A stretch of DNA of 39,766 nt from Flavobacteriaceae bacterium UBA2765 (GTDB lineage: Bacteria > Bacteroidota > Bacteroidia > Flavobacteriales > Flavobacteriaceae), in contig DEIV01000044.1 of NCBI GenBank assembly GCA_002352665.1, forward strand, positions 167,048 through 206,813, read 5' to 3'. A program made the translations under genes and the position numbers. The notes below the pieces were generated by a model. That model saw only the letters and a list, made by a program, of their open reading frames with translations. It searched no databases and was not told the origin of the DNA. Shown here one piece after another: positions 17,061 through 25,483 of the stretch (positions within the stretch are counted from its first letter, which is position 1; every line of letters starts with the position of its first letter).

Positions 17061-18353
17061 ATGAAAAATAAAAAAAACTTTATATTTATGTGCATTTTCA
17101 TATTTTCAATGTTCAATATACAGGCACAACGTAGCAATGATTTTAATATTATTATGAAAAAGGAAGCCAAACAATTGAAACAAAATAAGGGGCTATATCA
17201 AGAGTTTTTGGCAAAAGAAGATAGTTTGTTTCTTAAATATACCAATCTTTTAAAAAACAGACCTCAATTACACGTACACCGAAGACCAGATTTAAGTGCT
17301 TTAGAAGCACCCATAGCCTATTATTATATTCGGTTTAAAGATTCTAAAAACAAAGAGCGTTATAGAGATTATCTAACTGCAATATCAGTATCAAAAGATG
17401 ATAAAAACAAAATAGATTTTATTTTTTACATAAAAAAGAACCATGAAAATTTAATTGAATACTGGGATAAGTTTATTGTAGAATTGGTAAATACAACATG
17501 GGTAAATGCGTATATTTCTTCAGAATCCTTACGTGTAGAAGATGAAAAAAGGGTAAACGACCTTTTGGGTCATCAAAATTTAAAAACATACCCAAGTAGA
17601 ATTCCTGATAGAATAATTAAAGTGTGGGCAGATAGCCTCAATAAAGGTAATAAAGAAAAGTCATACCGTTACTTAGTGAAATTGTATGCTAATGGAGATA
17701 ATTTCTTTAAGGATGCTGATTTTGAACTTTTGTATAAATTAAAACCTACCGAAACGATAAACGAATTAGTAAACCATTTGTATTATGAACCGCAATCTTA
17801 TAAATTTATCACTAGAAAAGATGGAACCACTCAAAAAATTGCAACTAGTGATACAAATCGACCTAATAACAAAGCAATTCGTTTATTTGCTGATTTTACA
17901 ACAAAAAATAGACCAGCCGCAAATAAATTAATAGCACTCAGAAAACAAATACCGCTGGGCGAACAAAAATATATAAATACAGCCATTTATTTTCTAAATC
18001 CTGAACAAGGTAAAAAGGAAGTAGTTTCATTTCTAGAGAAAGAAATTCAAGGGAAAGTTGCATTACAGGATAATTATTATAACGCAAGAAAAGTACTTAA
18101 AAACTTTACAACTGACTTATGTAAATCTTCAGAAGATATTTCTATTTTAATCAGTTATTTAAAATCTGACAAGCTTGATATTTATGGTGATATAGTACGT
18201 GAAGGAGTTTTAGAAGCTATTTACAACGAATCATCTAAGCATTTTGAAGAAGTACTACTAGCTTTAAGAGCACATAAAGCTAAAATTGGAAAAGACAGTA
18301 AAGTTTTAAAACAGGCAGAAAAAATAGAAGTTGAAATGAAGAAGAGTAAATGA
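17061..18353 (+). CDS. Hypothetical exported alpha-helical protein
   Basis: 430 residues with a signal peptide (about 1-22, FNIQAQ). The rest is highly charged and predicted helical by inspection, with segments such as FLEKEIQGKVALQDNYYNARKV-like helices and a C-terminal coiled-coil-like KVLKQAEKIEVEMKKSK. A HEAT/ARM-like helical repeat is possible but I cannot define units. There is no enzyme motif. It is overlapped at its stop by the start of the next gene (ATGA at 18350-18353), which implies translational coupling. The product is probably periplasmic; function unknown. Confidence 0.6.
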   Translation: MKNKKNFIFMCIFIFSMFNIQAQRSNDFNIIMKKEAKQLKQNKGLYQEFLAKEDSLFLKYTNLLKNRPQLHVHRRPDLSALEAPIAYYYIRFKDSKNKERYRDYLTAISVSKDDKNKIDFIFYIKKNHENLIEYWDKFIVELVNTTWVNAYISSESLRVEDEKRVNDLLGHQNLKTYPSRIPDRIIKVWADSLNKGNKEKSYRYLVKLYANGDNFFKDADFELLYKLKPTETINELVNHLYYEPQSYKFITRKDGTTQKIATSDTNRPNNKAIRLFADFTTKNRPAANKLIALRKQIPLGEQKYINTAIYFLNPEQGKKEVVSFLEKEIQGKVALQDNYYNARKVLKNFTTDLCKSSEDISILISYLKSDKLDIYGDIVREGVLEAIYNESSKHFEEVLLALRAHKAKIGKDSKVLKQAEKIEVEMKKSK

Positions 18354-18892
18354 AACCATTAAAATTATACAGCCTCATCATACTCTTACTACTAGGAGTC
18401 TTAATCTCTCAAATCAAGGTTATACCCTCTTGGGAAAATATACAAACTTTACTTATTGTTTCTGTTTTTATACTAGCCTTAGTTATAGGTTTACTATACC
18501 TTTTTAAGCTTTGGAGTAGAAAAAATAAAGAAAAAACAAAAAACTTAACGCAACAGCTAATCCGTACAAGTATTATCGTTGTCTTATTTGCGTTAGCTTG
18601 GTTATTTACAATACCCAATGTTAGTAAACCAGAGTTGGTTGATGAACTTACCATAGAAAATAAAACCATTTATGTGTATTATGAAAGCTGTTTTCCGCCA
18701 GATAGTGATTGCGAATGTAATTATTATGGCAGTCTAGTCTATACAAAAAATCAATACCTGCCCATTATGCATTTAGTCTTAAAAACTGACTTTTATGTTG
18801 GAAGTGTACAATTAAACAACGGGGAGCTCATAGCCAAAGCATCAGATAGTTGTACCAAAGATTTAGGTAAAATGGAAAAGATTAACCAATGA
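18350..18892 (+). CDS. Hypothetical three-helix membrane protein
   Basis: 180 residues. Three transmembrane segments are visible: about 5-22 (LYSLIILLLLGVLIS), 32-51 and 70-87 (TSIIVVLFALAWLF). The C-terminal part (about 95-180) is probably on the far side of the membrane and contains ESCFPPDSDCECNYYGSL and a later SCTKD, so four Cys may form disulfides. It overlaps the upstream and the downstream genes by four bases each (ATGA), a tight translationally coupled set. I do not recognise a family. Confidence 0.6.
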   Translation: MKPLKLYSLIILLLLGVLISQIKVIPSWENIQTLLIVSVFILALVIGLLYLFKLWSRKNKEKTKNLTQQLIRTSIIVVLFALAWLFTIPNVSKPELVDELTIENKTIYVYYESCFPPDSDCECNYYGSLVYTKNQYLPIMHLVLKTDFYVGSVQLNNGELIAKASDSCTKDLGKMEKINQ

Positions 18893-18912
18893 AAATAATA
18901 ACACTAAACAAA

Positions 18913-20151
18913 ATGAAATATTTTTTTAGCATAACATTATTATTACTACTTTCTTGTAAGACAGAAACAGAAATAAATACCAACGTAACTAGTCAATTAC
19001 TACCAAACAACAAACTAATCAAAGTGCTAAAAAAAGAAAAAACGGCAACACAAAGAGGTGTTTTTACCCATACAAATTATAGTTCTACCTATAGTTTTAA
19101 ATACCAATTTACCATTAATACAAACGAAGTAATTTGGAAAAATAAAGGAAGTGCATTGCCAAAAACAATCGTTTTCTGCAATGACACTATCTATATTAAA
19201 TATTTACAAAAAAAGAGTGTTCCTTATCAACAGATTCGTAATGACACAGTTAATCAGACAAAATACAAAGATACCATTGTAGAAAAATATGATAAATTTA
19301 TTGATAATAGGTATTTTTTTAAATGGTTTGGAAAAACCTTTTGGAGCTCTATTTCAAAAGAGAAATACAATGCTAAAAAGTCAAGTTGTAATGCATATAG
19401 CATTCCTAATGATGACGATTTTAAAAATCTAAAAAATCCAAAAAAAGGGTACGTTAATTACGAAGTGTTAAAAGATTCTGTTATTTACCATTATATTTTT
19501 CGTTCTGGAATAAATTGGTATAAAGGAGAGGCTGTATCTTTTACAGTAAAAAATGCAGACCCAAAAACATTTGTAGAGCTGACTCATAATTATGCAAAAG
19601 ACAGTTTACATATTTATCATAAAGGTCATAAATTAAGAAAAAGAGACCTTAACAGTTTTAGAATACTTGATAAATCAACTTCAGCAGATAAATATGGAGT
19701 TTATTTTGATAATAAAATTATGAGAGGTAGTCATGGTCCAAGCTTTAAATATATAAAACGCAATTATGGTATAGATAATAATCAGATGTACTATTTTGGT
19801 CTAAATTTTTATAGGGTTTTAAGAGGTGTAGATTCAAGAACAGCAAAAATATTAGATTGTGACACTTGTTCAGATCGCTATGTAGTGGATAAAAAACATG
19901 TTTATTACCAAGGTGACTTAATTAAAGCAGCTCATGTAAAGACATTTAAAAATATATTATATGATTTTTCAAAGGATGATGAACATATATTTTATAGAAA
20001 TGATATGATAAAAGAGGCAGACTATAATTCCTTTCATATCCTTAAAGAATCTTTAGAAAAAGGAAAGGTAACTTTCACCGCAGCAGATAAAAATAATGAG
20101 TACGGCTATGGTCATAATAGCGAATTAGTCATTCAAAAAAACCAGGAGTAA
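18913..20151 (+). CDS. DKNYY-like repeat lipoprotein
   Basis: 412 residues from the chosen start. The frame also has an ATG at 18889 that overlaps the previous stop. The ATG at 18913 (MKYFFSITLLLLLSCKTE) gives a textbook lipoprotein signal with Cys15, so I prefer it; initiation at 18889 through coupling cannot be excluded. From about residue 190 onward there are DKNYY-type units of 'KD-x-x-H-(I/V)-Y-Y-x-x-x-x-I-x-x-A-x-x-x-(S/T)-F', for example KKHVYYQGDLIKAAHVKTF and DEHIFYRNDMIKEADYNSF. DKNYY proteins are widespread with no settled function. The frame may be interrupted at its 3' end by a poly-A indel (see 20129-20287). Confidence 0.72.
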   Translation: MKYFFSITLLLLLSCKTETEINTNVTSQLLPNNKLIKVLKKEKTATQRGVFTHTNYSSTYSFKYQFTINTNEVIWKNKGSALPKTIVFCNDTIYIKYLQKKSVPYQQIRNDTVNQTKYKDTIVEKYDKFIDNRYFFKWFGKTFWSSISKEKYNAKKSSCNAYSIPNDDDFKNLKNPKKGYVNYEVLKDSVIYHYIFRSGINWYKGEAVSFTVKNADPKTFVELTHNYAKDSLHIYHKGHKLRKRDLNSFRILDKSTSADKYGVYFDNKIMRGSHGPSFKYIKRNYGIDNNQMYYFGLNFYRVLRGVDSRTAKILDCDTCSDRYVVDKKHVYYQGDLIKAAHVKTFKNILYDFSKDDEHIFYRNDMIKEADYNSFHILKESLEKGKVTFTAADKNNEYGYGHNSELVIQKNQE

Positions 20152-20287
20152 GCTACCCAAACAAGATATTGATTTGATACATGCCAAACTTAAAAAAATA
20201 ATAAGCATAGAAAATAGTGAACCCAGTAAAAAAACTATCAATTTGATAGAGAATATAGGCATCACACTAGAAAAAGAGGATGAATAA
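20129..20287 (+). pseudogene. Out-of-frame coding remnant after the DKNYY gene
   Basis: The +1 frame relative to the DKNYY gene is open from 20129 to a TAA at 20285-20287 and has no ATG. It encodes a convincing helical protein tail: KLPKQDIDLIHAKLKKI, then ISIENSEPSKKTINLIENIG and ITLEKEDE. Joining it to the DKNYY frame needs one base lost from the seven-A run at 20135-20141. The alternative is the C-terminal leftover of a different gene whose 5' part was deleted. It ends 9 bases before the SUKH-like gene, the spacing expected for a real stop in this train. Confidence 0.55.
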
Positions 20288-20296
20288 TCTATAATT

Positions 20297-21094
20297 ATGG
20301 AAATAGAAAAAATAGTAAAAGCAATAAACTTTGACCCTTTAGACGATGATATGTTTGGCGAGACTTTTACGAAAAAACAAATTATAAAAGGTTTTTCTTA
20401 CGAAAGTATCATTCCAGATCCTATAAAAATACTACCAGAAACGTATGTATGGTACCTCGAAAATTACGGTAGCAGAACTGTAAGAAATATGGAATTTCAA
20501 GTGCATATAGATGATAATACCATGTATGTAGTGTCGTTTGATGGATTGGTTGCTCCTCAGAGTACATGGCAACAATATCGTTATCAAACCTGTACAGGTT
20601 CATACGATTATAGGTTGGAGGATATAGAAGCAAACGACTTTATTTTAGATCAAAAATTTTTACCCATAACAAATGAGTCTCAAGGAAAAATGCTTGTCAT
20701 GGATATTAAAGAGGATTTGGGCAGTATTTGGCAATTTCCATCAGAAGAAGATTGTAAAACATATGATTTAGTTTATCAGCCCAGTTTCGTGGCTAAAAAC
20801 TTAACGGAGTTTCTTAAGTTGTTAAAACCAATATATTCTTTTAAAAATACCTTAACGGAAAAAGGATATAAAGAAATAGAGGAGTGTTCTAACGTTTGGA
20901 AAAAGAATATACAAACGGCCAAAGAATTGTTTTATAACTGTATTGATGAATATGAAAAAGACAGTTCACCAAATTTTAAAGAATTTAAGAATGTTCATGA
21001 GTTTTTAAACACACTCGCAAGCAATCCTGAAAAAATTACAATTAACGAACCCAGAGCTGTAGAATTGTTTTATTTAAGTTTTGGAGGTAGCTAG
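20297..21094 (+). CDS. SUKH (SMI1/KNR4)-like protein
   Basis: 265 residues, no signal or membrane segment, so cytosolic. The N-terminal 180 residues follow the SMI1/KNR4 (SUKH) layout: LPETYVWYLENYGS near residues 47-60, then FLPITNESQGKMLVMDI with a following 'GSIWQF' strand, and AKNLTEFLKLLKPI as the closing helix. SUKH proteins are the commonest immunity family of bacterial contact-dependent and polymorphic toxins. The C-terminal 80 residues form an additional helical part. The adjacent DUF6985-like gene fits an immunity-type neighbourhood, but no toxin is next to it. The assignment is from motif spacing only, so moderate confidence. Confidence 0.6.
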   Translation: MEIEKIVKAINFDPLDDDMFGETFTKKQIIKGFSYESIIPDPIKILPETYVWYLENYGSRTVRNMEFQVHIDDNTMYVVSFDGLVAPQSTWQQYRYQTCTGSYDYRLEDIEANDFILDQKFLPITNESQGKMLVMDIKEDLGSIWQFPSEEDCKTYDLVYQPSFVAKNLTEFLKLLKPIYSFKNTLTEKGYKEIEECSNVWKKNIQTAKELFYNCIDEYEKDSSPNFKEFKNVHEFLNTLASNPEKITINEPRAVELFYLSFGGS

Positions 21095-21109
21095 AAAGTA
21101 AAAAATACC

Positions 21110-21811
21110 ATGGAGTTGGAAAAAAATATCCAAAAGATTCAAGACTTGAAAAGCAACCTCAATAAGAAACGAGAAAATTACAGTATAAAAAAACTAAAAC
21201 AGCATACTTCTACGGGTTATAGTTCTATAGGTATTGATCATAACTTTTATAAAGCTATCGTAAAAAGTACTATTCATGGTTTAGCCTGTAAAGAAACATT
21301 CGTTTTTTATAAAAACCCGGATACCAAAATGCTTTCCTTTGTTAAAAGAGTAAATATAGAAATTGAAGACTTGAAAATCAAAGGTATTGGTACCTTTGAA
21401 TATGACTTTTCATGGTCATCTAAAAAAAATAAAAAAATCAAGTGGAGCAAGATTCCGGCTACTATTTATCTCAATCGGTATGAAGAAGATTTTACCGAAG
21501 ATTATTTTAACTTTATCAGGCAAACCATCAATAATACTTCTTTCAAAGAAAAACTAGAGCACTATATTTTTAACCATTATCAAAAACATGATTATACTGA
21601 ATATTTGGAAATGGATGCAGCTGATAAAGAAGAATGGGAAGATGCATATCCACTTATAAAAATACCTCGCGATATATGGAAAGTTCTAGGAGAAGAATTT
21701 GACATTCATTTTATAGATAATCAAACTTTTGATTTACAATTTGAATATGGCCCTGATCCCGAACATGGTATTTCTTTGATAGTTGAAAGTGGAGAGTTAA
21801 AAGTGGAATAA
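21110..21811 (+). CDS. DUF6985-like cytosolic protein
   Basis: 233 residues without export signal. A helical N-terminus (1-40, rich in Lys/Gln) leads to a beta-rich middle with TFEYDFSWSSKK and IPATIYLNRYEEDFTED, then a helix FIRQTINNTSFKEKLEHYIF. The C-terminus has IKIPRDIWKVLGEEFDIHF followed by FDLQFEYGPDPEHGISLIVE. This 'F-x-W-D-x-E-H-G' type ending resembles the DUF6985 family, which often sits among immunity-like genes. It starts 15 bases after the SUKH-like gene and probably shares its transcript. Function is inferred only from context. Confidence 0.55.
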   Translation: MELEKNIQKIQDLKSNLNKKRENYSIKKLKQHTSTGYSSIGIDHNFYKAIVKSTIHGLACKETFVFYKNPDTKMLSFVKRVNIEIEDLKIKGIGTFEYDFSWSSKKNKKIKWSKIPATIYLNRYEEDFTEDYFNFIRQTINNTSFKEKLEHYIFNHYQKHDYTEYLEMDAADKEEWEDAYPLIKIPRDIWKVLGEEFDIHFIDNQTFDLQFEYGPDPEHGISLIVESGELKVE

Positions 21812-21816
21812 CATTT

Positions 21817-21894
21817 ATGAAAATTGTAAAACTCCTATCATTTATCACCATTGCAGTGTTATTTATCGCTTCAGTATATATCTGGTTTGATTAG
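21817..21894 (+). CDS. Possible 25-residue membrane peptide
   Basis: ATG-started frame, MKIVKLLSFITIAVLFIASV plus YIWFD. It is a single hydrophobic helix with a basic N-terminus, starting 5 bases after the DUF6985-like gene in operon-like spacing. It could be a small membrane protein or the remaining signal peptide of a lost exported gene. No other evidence. Confidence 0.3.
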   Translation: MKIVKLLSFITIAVLFIASVYIWFD

Positions 21895-21929
21895 AAGTGG
21901 TGCATAAAAGAATAAATTAAAACAAGAAA

Positions 21930-22346
21930 ATGAGTATAAACCATCGCATAATTTATGTAATAACTACCTTGATAATATCTTGTGTTGCAGTGTATTTGTA
22001 TGCTATTTCTTTGGTAGCTGATTTAGAGTATTTCAATAAATTTGAATTGAATGATGGTCTGATTACTAGTGCAATAGAGCTCTTAATTTACCTAGGCTTA
22101 AGCACTTTTTTTCTGCAAAAAATTATTCAAAAAAAATGGCAAATACTGCTCACTGCAATTTTGTATTTAGTTGTATTACAAGAACTGTTTTTTAATCTGG
22201 CATTTAGTTTAAGAGCTGAATTTGGTGCAACTTGGACCTCTATGGATATTCGGTTTGTTCTTATGCTAAATTATAAACAAACTATTATATTACTTAGTGT
22301 ATCCGCAATTATATATTACATTTTACTTAGGGTTTTGAGAAAATAG
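21930..22346 (+). CDS. Hypothetical four-helix membrane protein
   Basis: 138 residues, almost entirely membrane-embedded. Hydrophobic segments are at about 8-30, 44-63, 70-92 and 117-134, with a basic C-terminus (RVLRK) that should be cytoplasmic. There are no charged catalytic clusters in the helices. I do not recognise a family. It is the last gene of the train that starts at 3663; the next 240 bases are non-coding and hold regulatory element copy 2. Confidence 0.6.
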   Translation: MSINHRIIYVITTLIISCVAVYLYAISLVADLEYFNKFELNDGLITSAIELLIYLGLSTFFLQKIIQKKWQILLTAILYLVVLQELFFNLAFSLRAEFGATWTSMDIRFVLMLNYKQTIILLSVSAIIYYILLRVLRK

Positions 22347-22468
22347 TGCTCTTAAGAAAGTATCAAAATTGATATTTTAATCGCAGGACGATAGCCAAAA
22401 AAGGTTTAATCATCTGTCGCGGGCAGGTTCCCCAAGGCTTGCCTTAAAATTAAAAGATAATTTATTGC

Positions 22469-22540
22469 ACACCCAACTTTCAGGGGTATAATTTTCACAG
22501 TTTCAAGGCTAATGTTCATAAAGTTTATAACTCACCTTTG
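22469..22540 (+). promoter_or_regulatory. Recurrent regulatory element, copy 2 (upstream of the 22589 gene set)
   Basis: ACACCCAACTTTCAGGGG is followed by ATTTTCA at 22491-22497 and ends with CACCTTTG at 22533-22540. Aligned gaplessly with 3464-3535, it has 60 bases from CAGGG to the final G and 49 bases from TTTTCA to the final G in both. The ending box differs from the -7 consensus TAnnTTTG in its first base, as expected for a weak promoter that needs an activator. The downstream lipoprotein gene starts at 22589, giving a leader of about 45 bases. Confidence 0.5.
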
Positions 22541-22588
22541 TATACTTATTAAATAGTAATATCGTTTTAATATAAATCATATAAAAAA

Positions 22589-23260
22589 ATGAAATACACA
22601 ATCCAATTACTACTTCTTTTTAGCATTACACTATCATGTACTACAAAAAAAGGAAGTCAAGAACATAAAGCAGTTAAAAGTGAATTAATTACTGAAAATA
22701 AAGCACTTAACAACCAAAAGAACACTACCAAAATTCAATTTCAAAATTTTACAGTTTTCATAGATAGTCTTGAAGCTTTTGATGAAAACAATGTGTTAAA
22801 ACAAGTGCAAAAAGATACTGCAATTATATATTTAGAATTTGGTGAAAGTATTGAAGGAAAAAAAATAAGTATACAGCAATCCAAATTTAGTGAGGTTGAT
22901 ATTTACCAACGGTTTGAAAATAGTATAACAGTTTCTGATGAAGGGCCACATTGCGACCTTACAGCATGGAAACATTACAATTCAGCATGGAAGCTTATTA
23001 AAAACACAGGCAATAAATTTATTGCCAATACGTACACAGATGAAGAAAAACAAAAATTCATTTCAATAACCGATAACGAATTGATCAAAGGTGTTGGAAG
23101 GTATTGTGAAGATAAATGGGTTCAATTCATCAAAGAAAACTTAACAGAGTACCCAAGTTATTATGTACGTCCTAGTAGAATGTTCTTAAAAATAGTTCCA
23201 AAAAATCAGAATAAAAAACAGATAAAAATAATCTCTTTTATCCTGCCTATGGGATGCTAA
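22589..23260 (+). CDS. Hypothetical lipoprotein
   Basis: 223 residues, lipobox TLSC with Cys17, followed by a Lys/Asn/Gln-rich linker (18-50). The mature domain (about 50-223) includes VFIDSLEAFDENNVL, IYLEFGESIEGKKISI, and a Cys-containing stretch EGPHCDLTAWKHY, with further Cys in GRYCEDKW and at the very C-terminus (LPMGC). The three Cys outside the lipobox could include a disulfide. I do not recognise a family. It is the first gene after regulatory element copy 2 and precedes the DUF6843-like gene by 17 bases. Confidence 0.6.
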   Translation: MKYTIQLLLLFSITLSCTTKKGSQEHKAVKSELITENKALNNQKNTTKIQFQNFTVFIDSLEAFDENNVLKQVQKDTAIIYLEFGESIEGKKISIQQSKFSEVDIYQRFENSITVSDEGPHCDLTAWKHYNSAWKLIKNTGNKFIANTYTDEEKQKFISITDNELIKGVGRYCEDKWVQFIKENLTEYPSYYVRPSRMFLKIVPKNQNKKQIKIISFILPMGC

Positions 23261-23277
23261 AATAAATTTAACATAAA

Positions 23278-23943
23278 ATGAAAAACTTAAAAACACCCTT
23301 AGGGATTATTGGTTTACTTTATTTAATCTTTGGAACGGTAATCAACATTTACTTGTTTATTTCACAAGCATACCCAACATACCTGTTTTTTATCATTATG
23401 GGAGTTGGTTTATTTTTGTTGTTAATTAATGGCTTAACTAAAAAACTTCCATACTACCAATTTTGGCAATTACTTATTGGTATTGCTCCAGTTTTGATAG
23501 GTTACTTATATTTTCAGTCTGCCAAGCCCTCTGTAGATGTTTTTCTTGTTCCTGAAAATTTCAGAGGGGTAATAGCTGTTATTTACGACATTGAAGGTGG
23601 CCAAAAAGAAGAACTTGAGGATGGAAAAAGAATCTACAGAATACCTAGAAGTGGTATATTAAAAACACAGTCTAAAATTAAAAATGGCTCAGTATCATTT
23701 GGTGAGTATTATTATGTAACAAAAGACAATCAGAGAATAAAAATAAAAAGGGTAATATTATCGCCAGACTTAATAAATTTTCCAGATTCTACAAATTCAT
23801 ATATTCATCATTGGGATTTAAACTATTTGACTAACGGTATAGGAAAGCACATTAATTATCAACAAGCAGTAGTTGGTACTAAAAAAGATACTTTTAATAC
23901 TGACATCTCAGAACGAGTAAAAAATTTATCTATTCTTAAATAA
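23278..23943 (+). CDS. Membrane protein with DUF6843-like extracytoplasmic domain
   Basis: 221 residues. Three transmembrane segments (about 8-29, 33-52, 62-80) precede a soluble domain of about 140 residues. The line VFLVPENFRGVIAVIYDIEGG followed by GKRIYRIPRSGILKT is the signature I associate with DUF6843, an uncharacterised domain seen in membrane proteins and lipoproteins. Its stop (23941-23943) is in the same frame as the following DUF2809-like gene, which has no ATG. That makes readthrough or a former fusion worth considering. Confidence 0.6.
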   Translation: MKNLKTPLGIIGLLYLIFGTVINIYLFISQAYPTYLFFIIMGVGLFLLLINGLTKKLPYYQFWQLLIGIAPVLIGYLYFQSAKPSVDVFLVPENFRGVIAVIYDIEGGQKEELEDGKRIYRIPRSGILKTQSKIKNGSVSFGEYYYVTKDNQRIKIKRVILSPDLINFPDSTNSYIHHWDLNYLTNGIGKHINYQQAVVGTKKDTFNTDISERVKNLSILK

Positions 23944-23955
23944 AATTGTAAAGAC

Positions 23956-24354
23956 ATCAAGAAATTCAAATTTAATAAAGTCTATTTTTTCTTAGCAGCA
24001 TTGTTGTTAGCTATAGAAATTTATATTGGTATATATGTTAAAGATAGTTTTGTTCGTCCGTATCTAGGCGATTTTTTAGTGGTGATACTCATTTATTGTT
24101 TTTTAAAATCCGTTTGGAAAGAAACACCTTTAAAAGTGGCTCTGTATGTATTGCTATTTTCTTTTATTGTAGAGTTTTTACAATATTTTAAAATTGTAGA
24201 AATTTTAGGATTACAAGAAAACAAATTGGCAAGTATTATTATAGGAACAAACTTTGCTTGGGAAGATCTGGTTGCCTATGCTTTAGGGACAGGAATGGTA
24301 TTAGTGGTAGAATACTTTAAAAATAAAGAACGTTTGAATGCGTTTATAAATTGA
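23956..24354 (+). CDS. DUF2809-like membrane protein with no canonical start codon
   Basis: The conserved family core is clear: ALLLAIEIYIGIYVKDSFVRP, GDFLVVILIYCFLKS, FSFIVEFLQYFKI and GTNFAWEDLVAYALG, with four hydrophobic segments. DUF2809 proteins are small integral membrane proteins of unknown role. The expected N-terminus KKFKFNKVYFFLAA is encoded, but the position where ATG should stand holds ATC (23956). The next possible initiator, TTG at 24001, would remove the first half of helix 1. So the gene starts at a rare ATC, starts at TTG in truncated form, or has lost its start. The core assignment is firm; the start is not. Confidence 0.7.
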   Translation: MKKFKFNKVYFFLAALLLAIEIYIGIYVKDSFVRPYLGDFLVVILIYCFLKSVWKETPLKVALYVLLFSFIVEFLQYFKIVEILGLQENKLASIIIGTNFAWEDLVAYALGTGMVLVVEYFKNKERLNAFIN

Positions 24355-24426
24355 TCATTTACATATATAAATCAAATTTTGATAAAACATATAGAAATAT
24401 TATTCTTATAAATTAAAACGAAAAAA

Positions 24427-25419
24427 ATGAGCATTACAAATCAATTCCGTTCCGTAATACAATGGGAAGATCCTAATAAAAATGAACTTTTTATAAAATT
24501 TACCGATAGAGGTGATGAAATAAAAAATGCTTCTAAATTGATTCTACAATCTGGCCAGGGATGTATTTTAACTTATGAAGGTAAAATAGAAGGCGTCTTT
24601 GAAGAAGAAGGTATGTACGATTTAAAATCGGCTAATAAGCCCTTTCTAACTACCATTAAGAAATTTCTCACTCTCAGAGAAGGAAGTGAACATGTTATGG
24701 GAATCTGGTTTTACAGAAAAGCAGATATTTTAAATATGCGTTGGGGTACTAGGGTTCCAATTGCCTATACGGATCCCATCTACACCTTCCCTATTCAGCT
24801 TACAGCATTTGGTAATTATAGCATTAGAATTACCAAACCGCAATGGTTTTTTGAAAATGTAATTGCCGGAGAAGAATTGTATTGTCATTCAGATCTTAAA
24901 GAAGTTTTTATCTCTAGAGTAACACAGCCAATTACAGACTATCTGGCTAATGCAAAATTTTCTTATGTCGATATTGATAGTAATCTCAATAATATTGCTA
25001 CAGCAGCAAAAGAAAAAACAGCTGCAATTTTTACCGATCTTGGTTTCGAAATATTAGATTTTCGCATTGAAGGTTCACAATTTGATAAAGAAACCTTAGA
25101 TAGAATTGCTAAGATATCTGATATTCAAGCAGAAGTATTAGCTGCTAAAATTGCAGGAATAAACTATACAGAGCATCAACAATTACAGACCATGCGTGAT
25201 GCTGCAAATAATGAAGGTGGTGCGGGCATGGTTATGGGGATGGGTGTTGGTATGCAAACAGGAAGTATGATGAATCAAAATCAACAACCGCAACAAAATT
25301 CTCAGCAAACAGAAAGCCCAATGGACAAACTCAAAAAATTAAAAGAATTGTTTGAAATGGAATTGATTTCAGAATCAGAATATGCCGAGAAGAAAAAAGC
25401 TATTTTAGATATCATGTAA
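24427..25419 (+). CDS. SPFH-domain protein with C-terminal SHOCT domain (YdjI-like)
   Basis: 330 residues, no signal peptide. Residues about 28-240 form an SPFH domain of the 'virion core protein-like' YdjI branch: QWEDPNKNELFIKF, LILQSGQGCILTYEGKI, QLTAFGNYSIRI and LGFEILDFRIEG. A Gly/Met/Gln-rich linker (about 262-297) is followed by a SHOCT domain (299-330, MDKLKKLKELFEMELISESE). SPFH proteins assemble membrane-associated rings or scaffolds; SHOCT is a short oligomerisation/membrane-stress associated module. The last 102 bases are nearly the same as the end of the protease gene at 27768, so the two proteins probably bind through related tails. First gene of the putative stress module. Confidence 0.87.
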   Translation: MSITNQFRSVIQWEDPNKNELFIKFTDRGDEIKNASKLILQSGQGCILTYEGKIEGVFEEEGMYDLKSANKPFLTTIKKFLTLREGSEHVMGIWFYRKADILNMRWGTRVPIAYTDPIYTFPIQLTAFGNYSIRITKPQWFFENVIAGEELYCHSDLKEVFISRVTQPITDYLANAKFSYVDIDSNLNNIATAAKEKTAAIFTDLGFEILDFRIEGSQFDKETLDRIAKISDIQAEVLAAKIAGINYTEHQQLQTMRDAANNEGGAGMVMGMGVGMQTGSMMNQNQQPQQNSQQTESPMDKLKKLKELFEMELISESEYAEKKKAILDIM

Positions 25420-25483
25420 TGAACATATTATAGCTTTATTATATATTTTAACCTGACAATTACATAAATGTTATAATTTTTTT

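Noticed and set aside
20297..21811. Calling a complete toxin-immunity pair from the SUKH-like and DUF6985-like genes
   Set aside because: Both neighbours are immunity-type by resemblance; no toxin domain, Rhs/LXG/T9SS toxin or nuclease motif was found nearby.
22364..22443. Palindrome TATCAAAATTGATA and a GC-rich imperfect hairpin (GGCAGG...CTTGCC) after the 21930 gene, considered as terminators
   Set aside because: Neither is followed by a T-tract; the second stem has a G-T pair and a 10-base loop. They may still weakly terminate, but I cannot support it.
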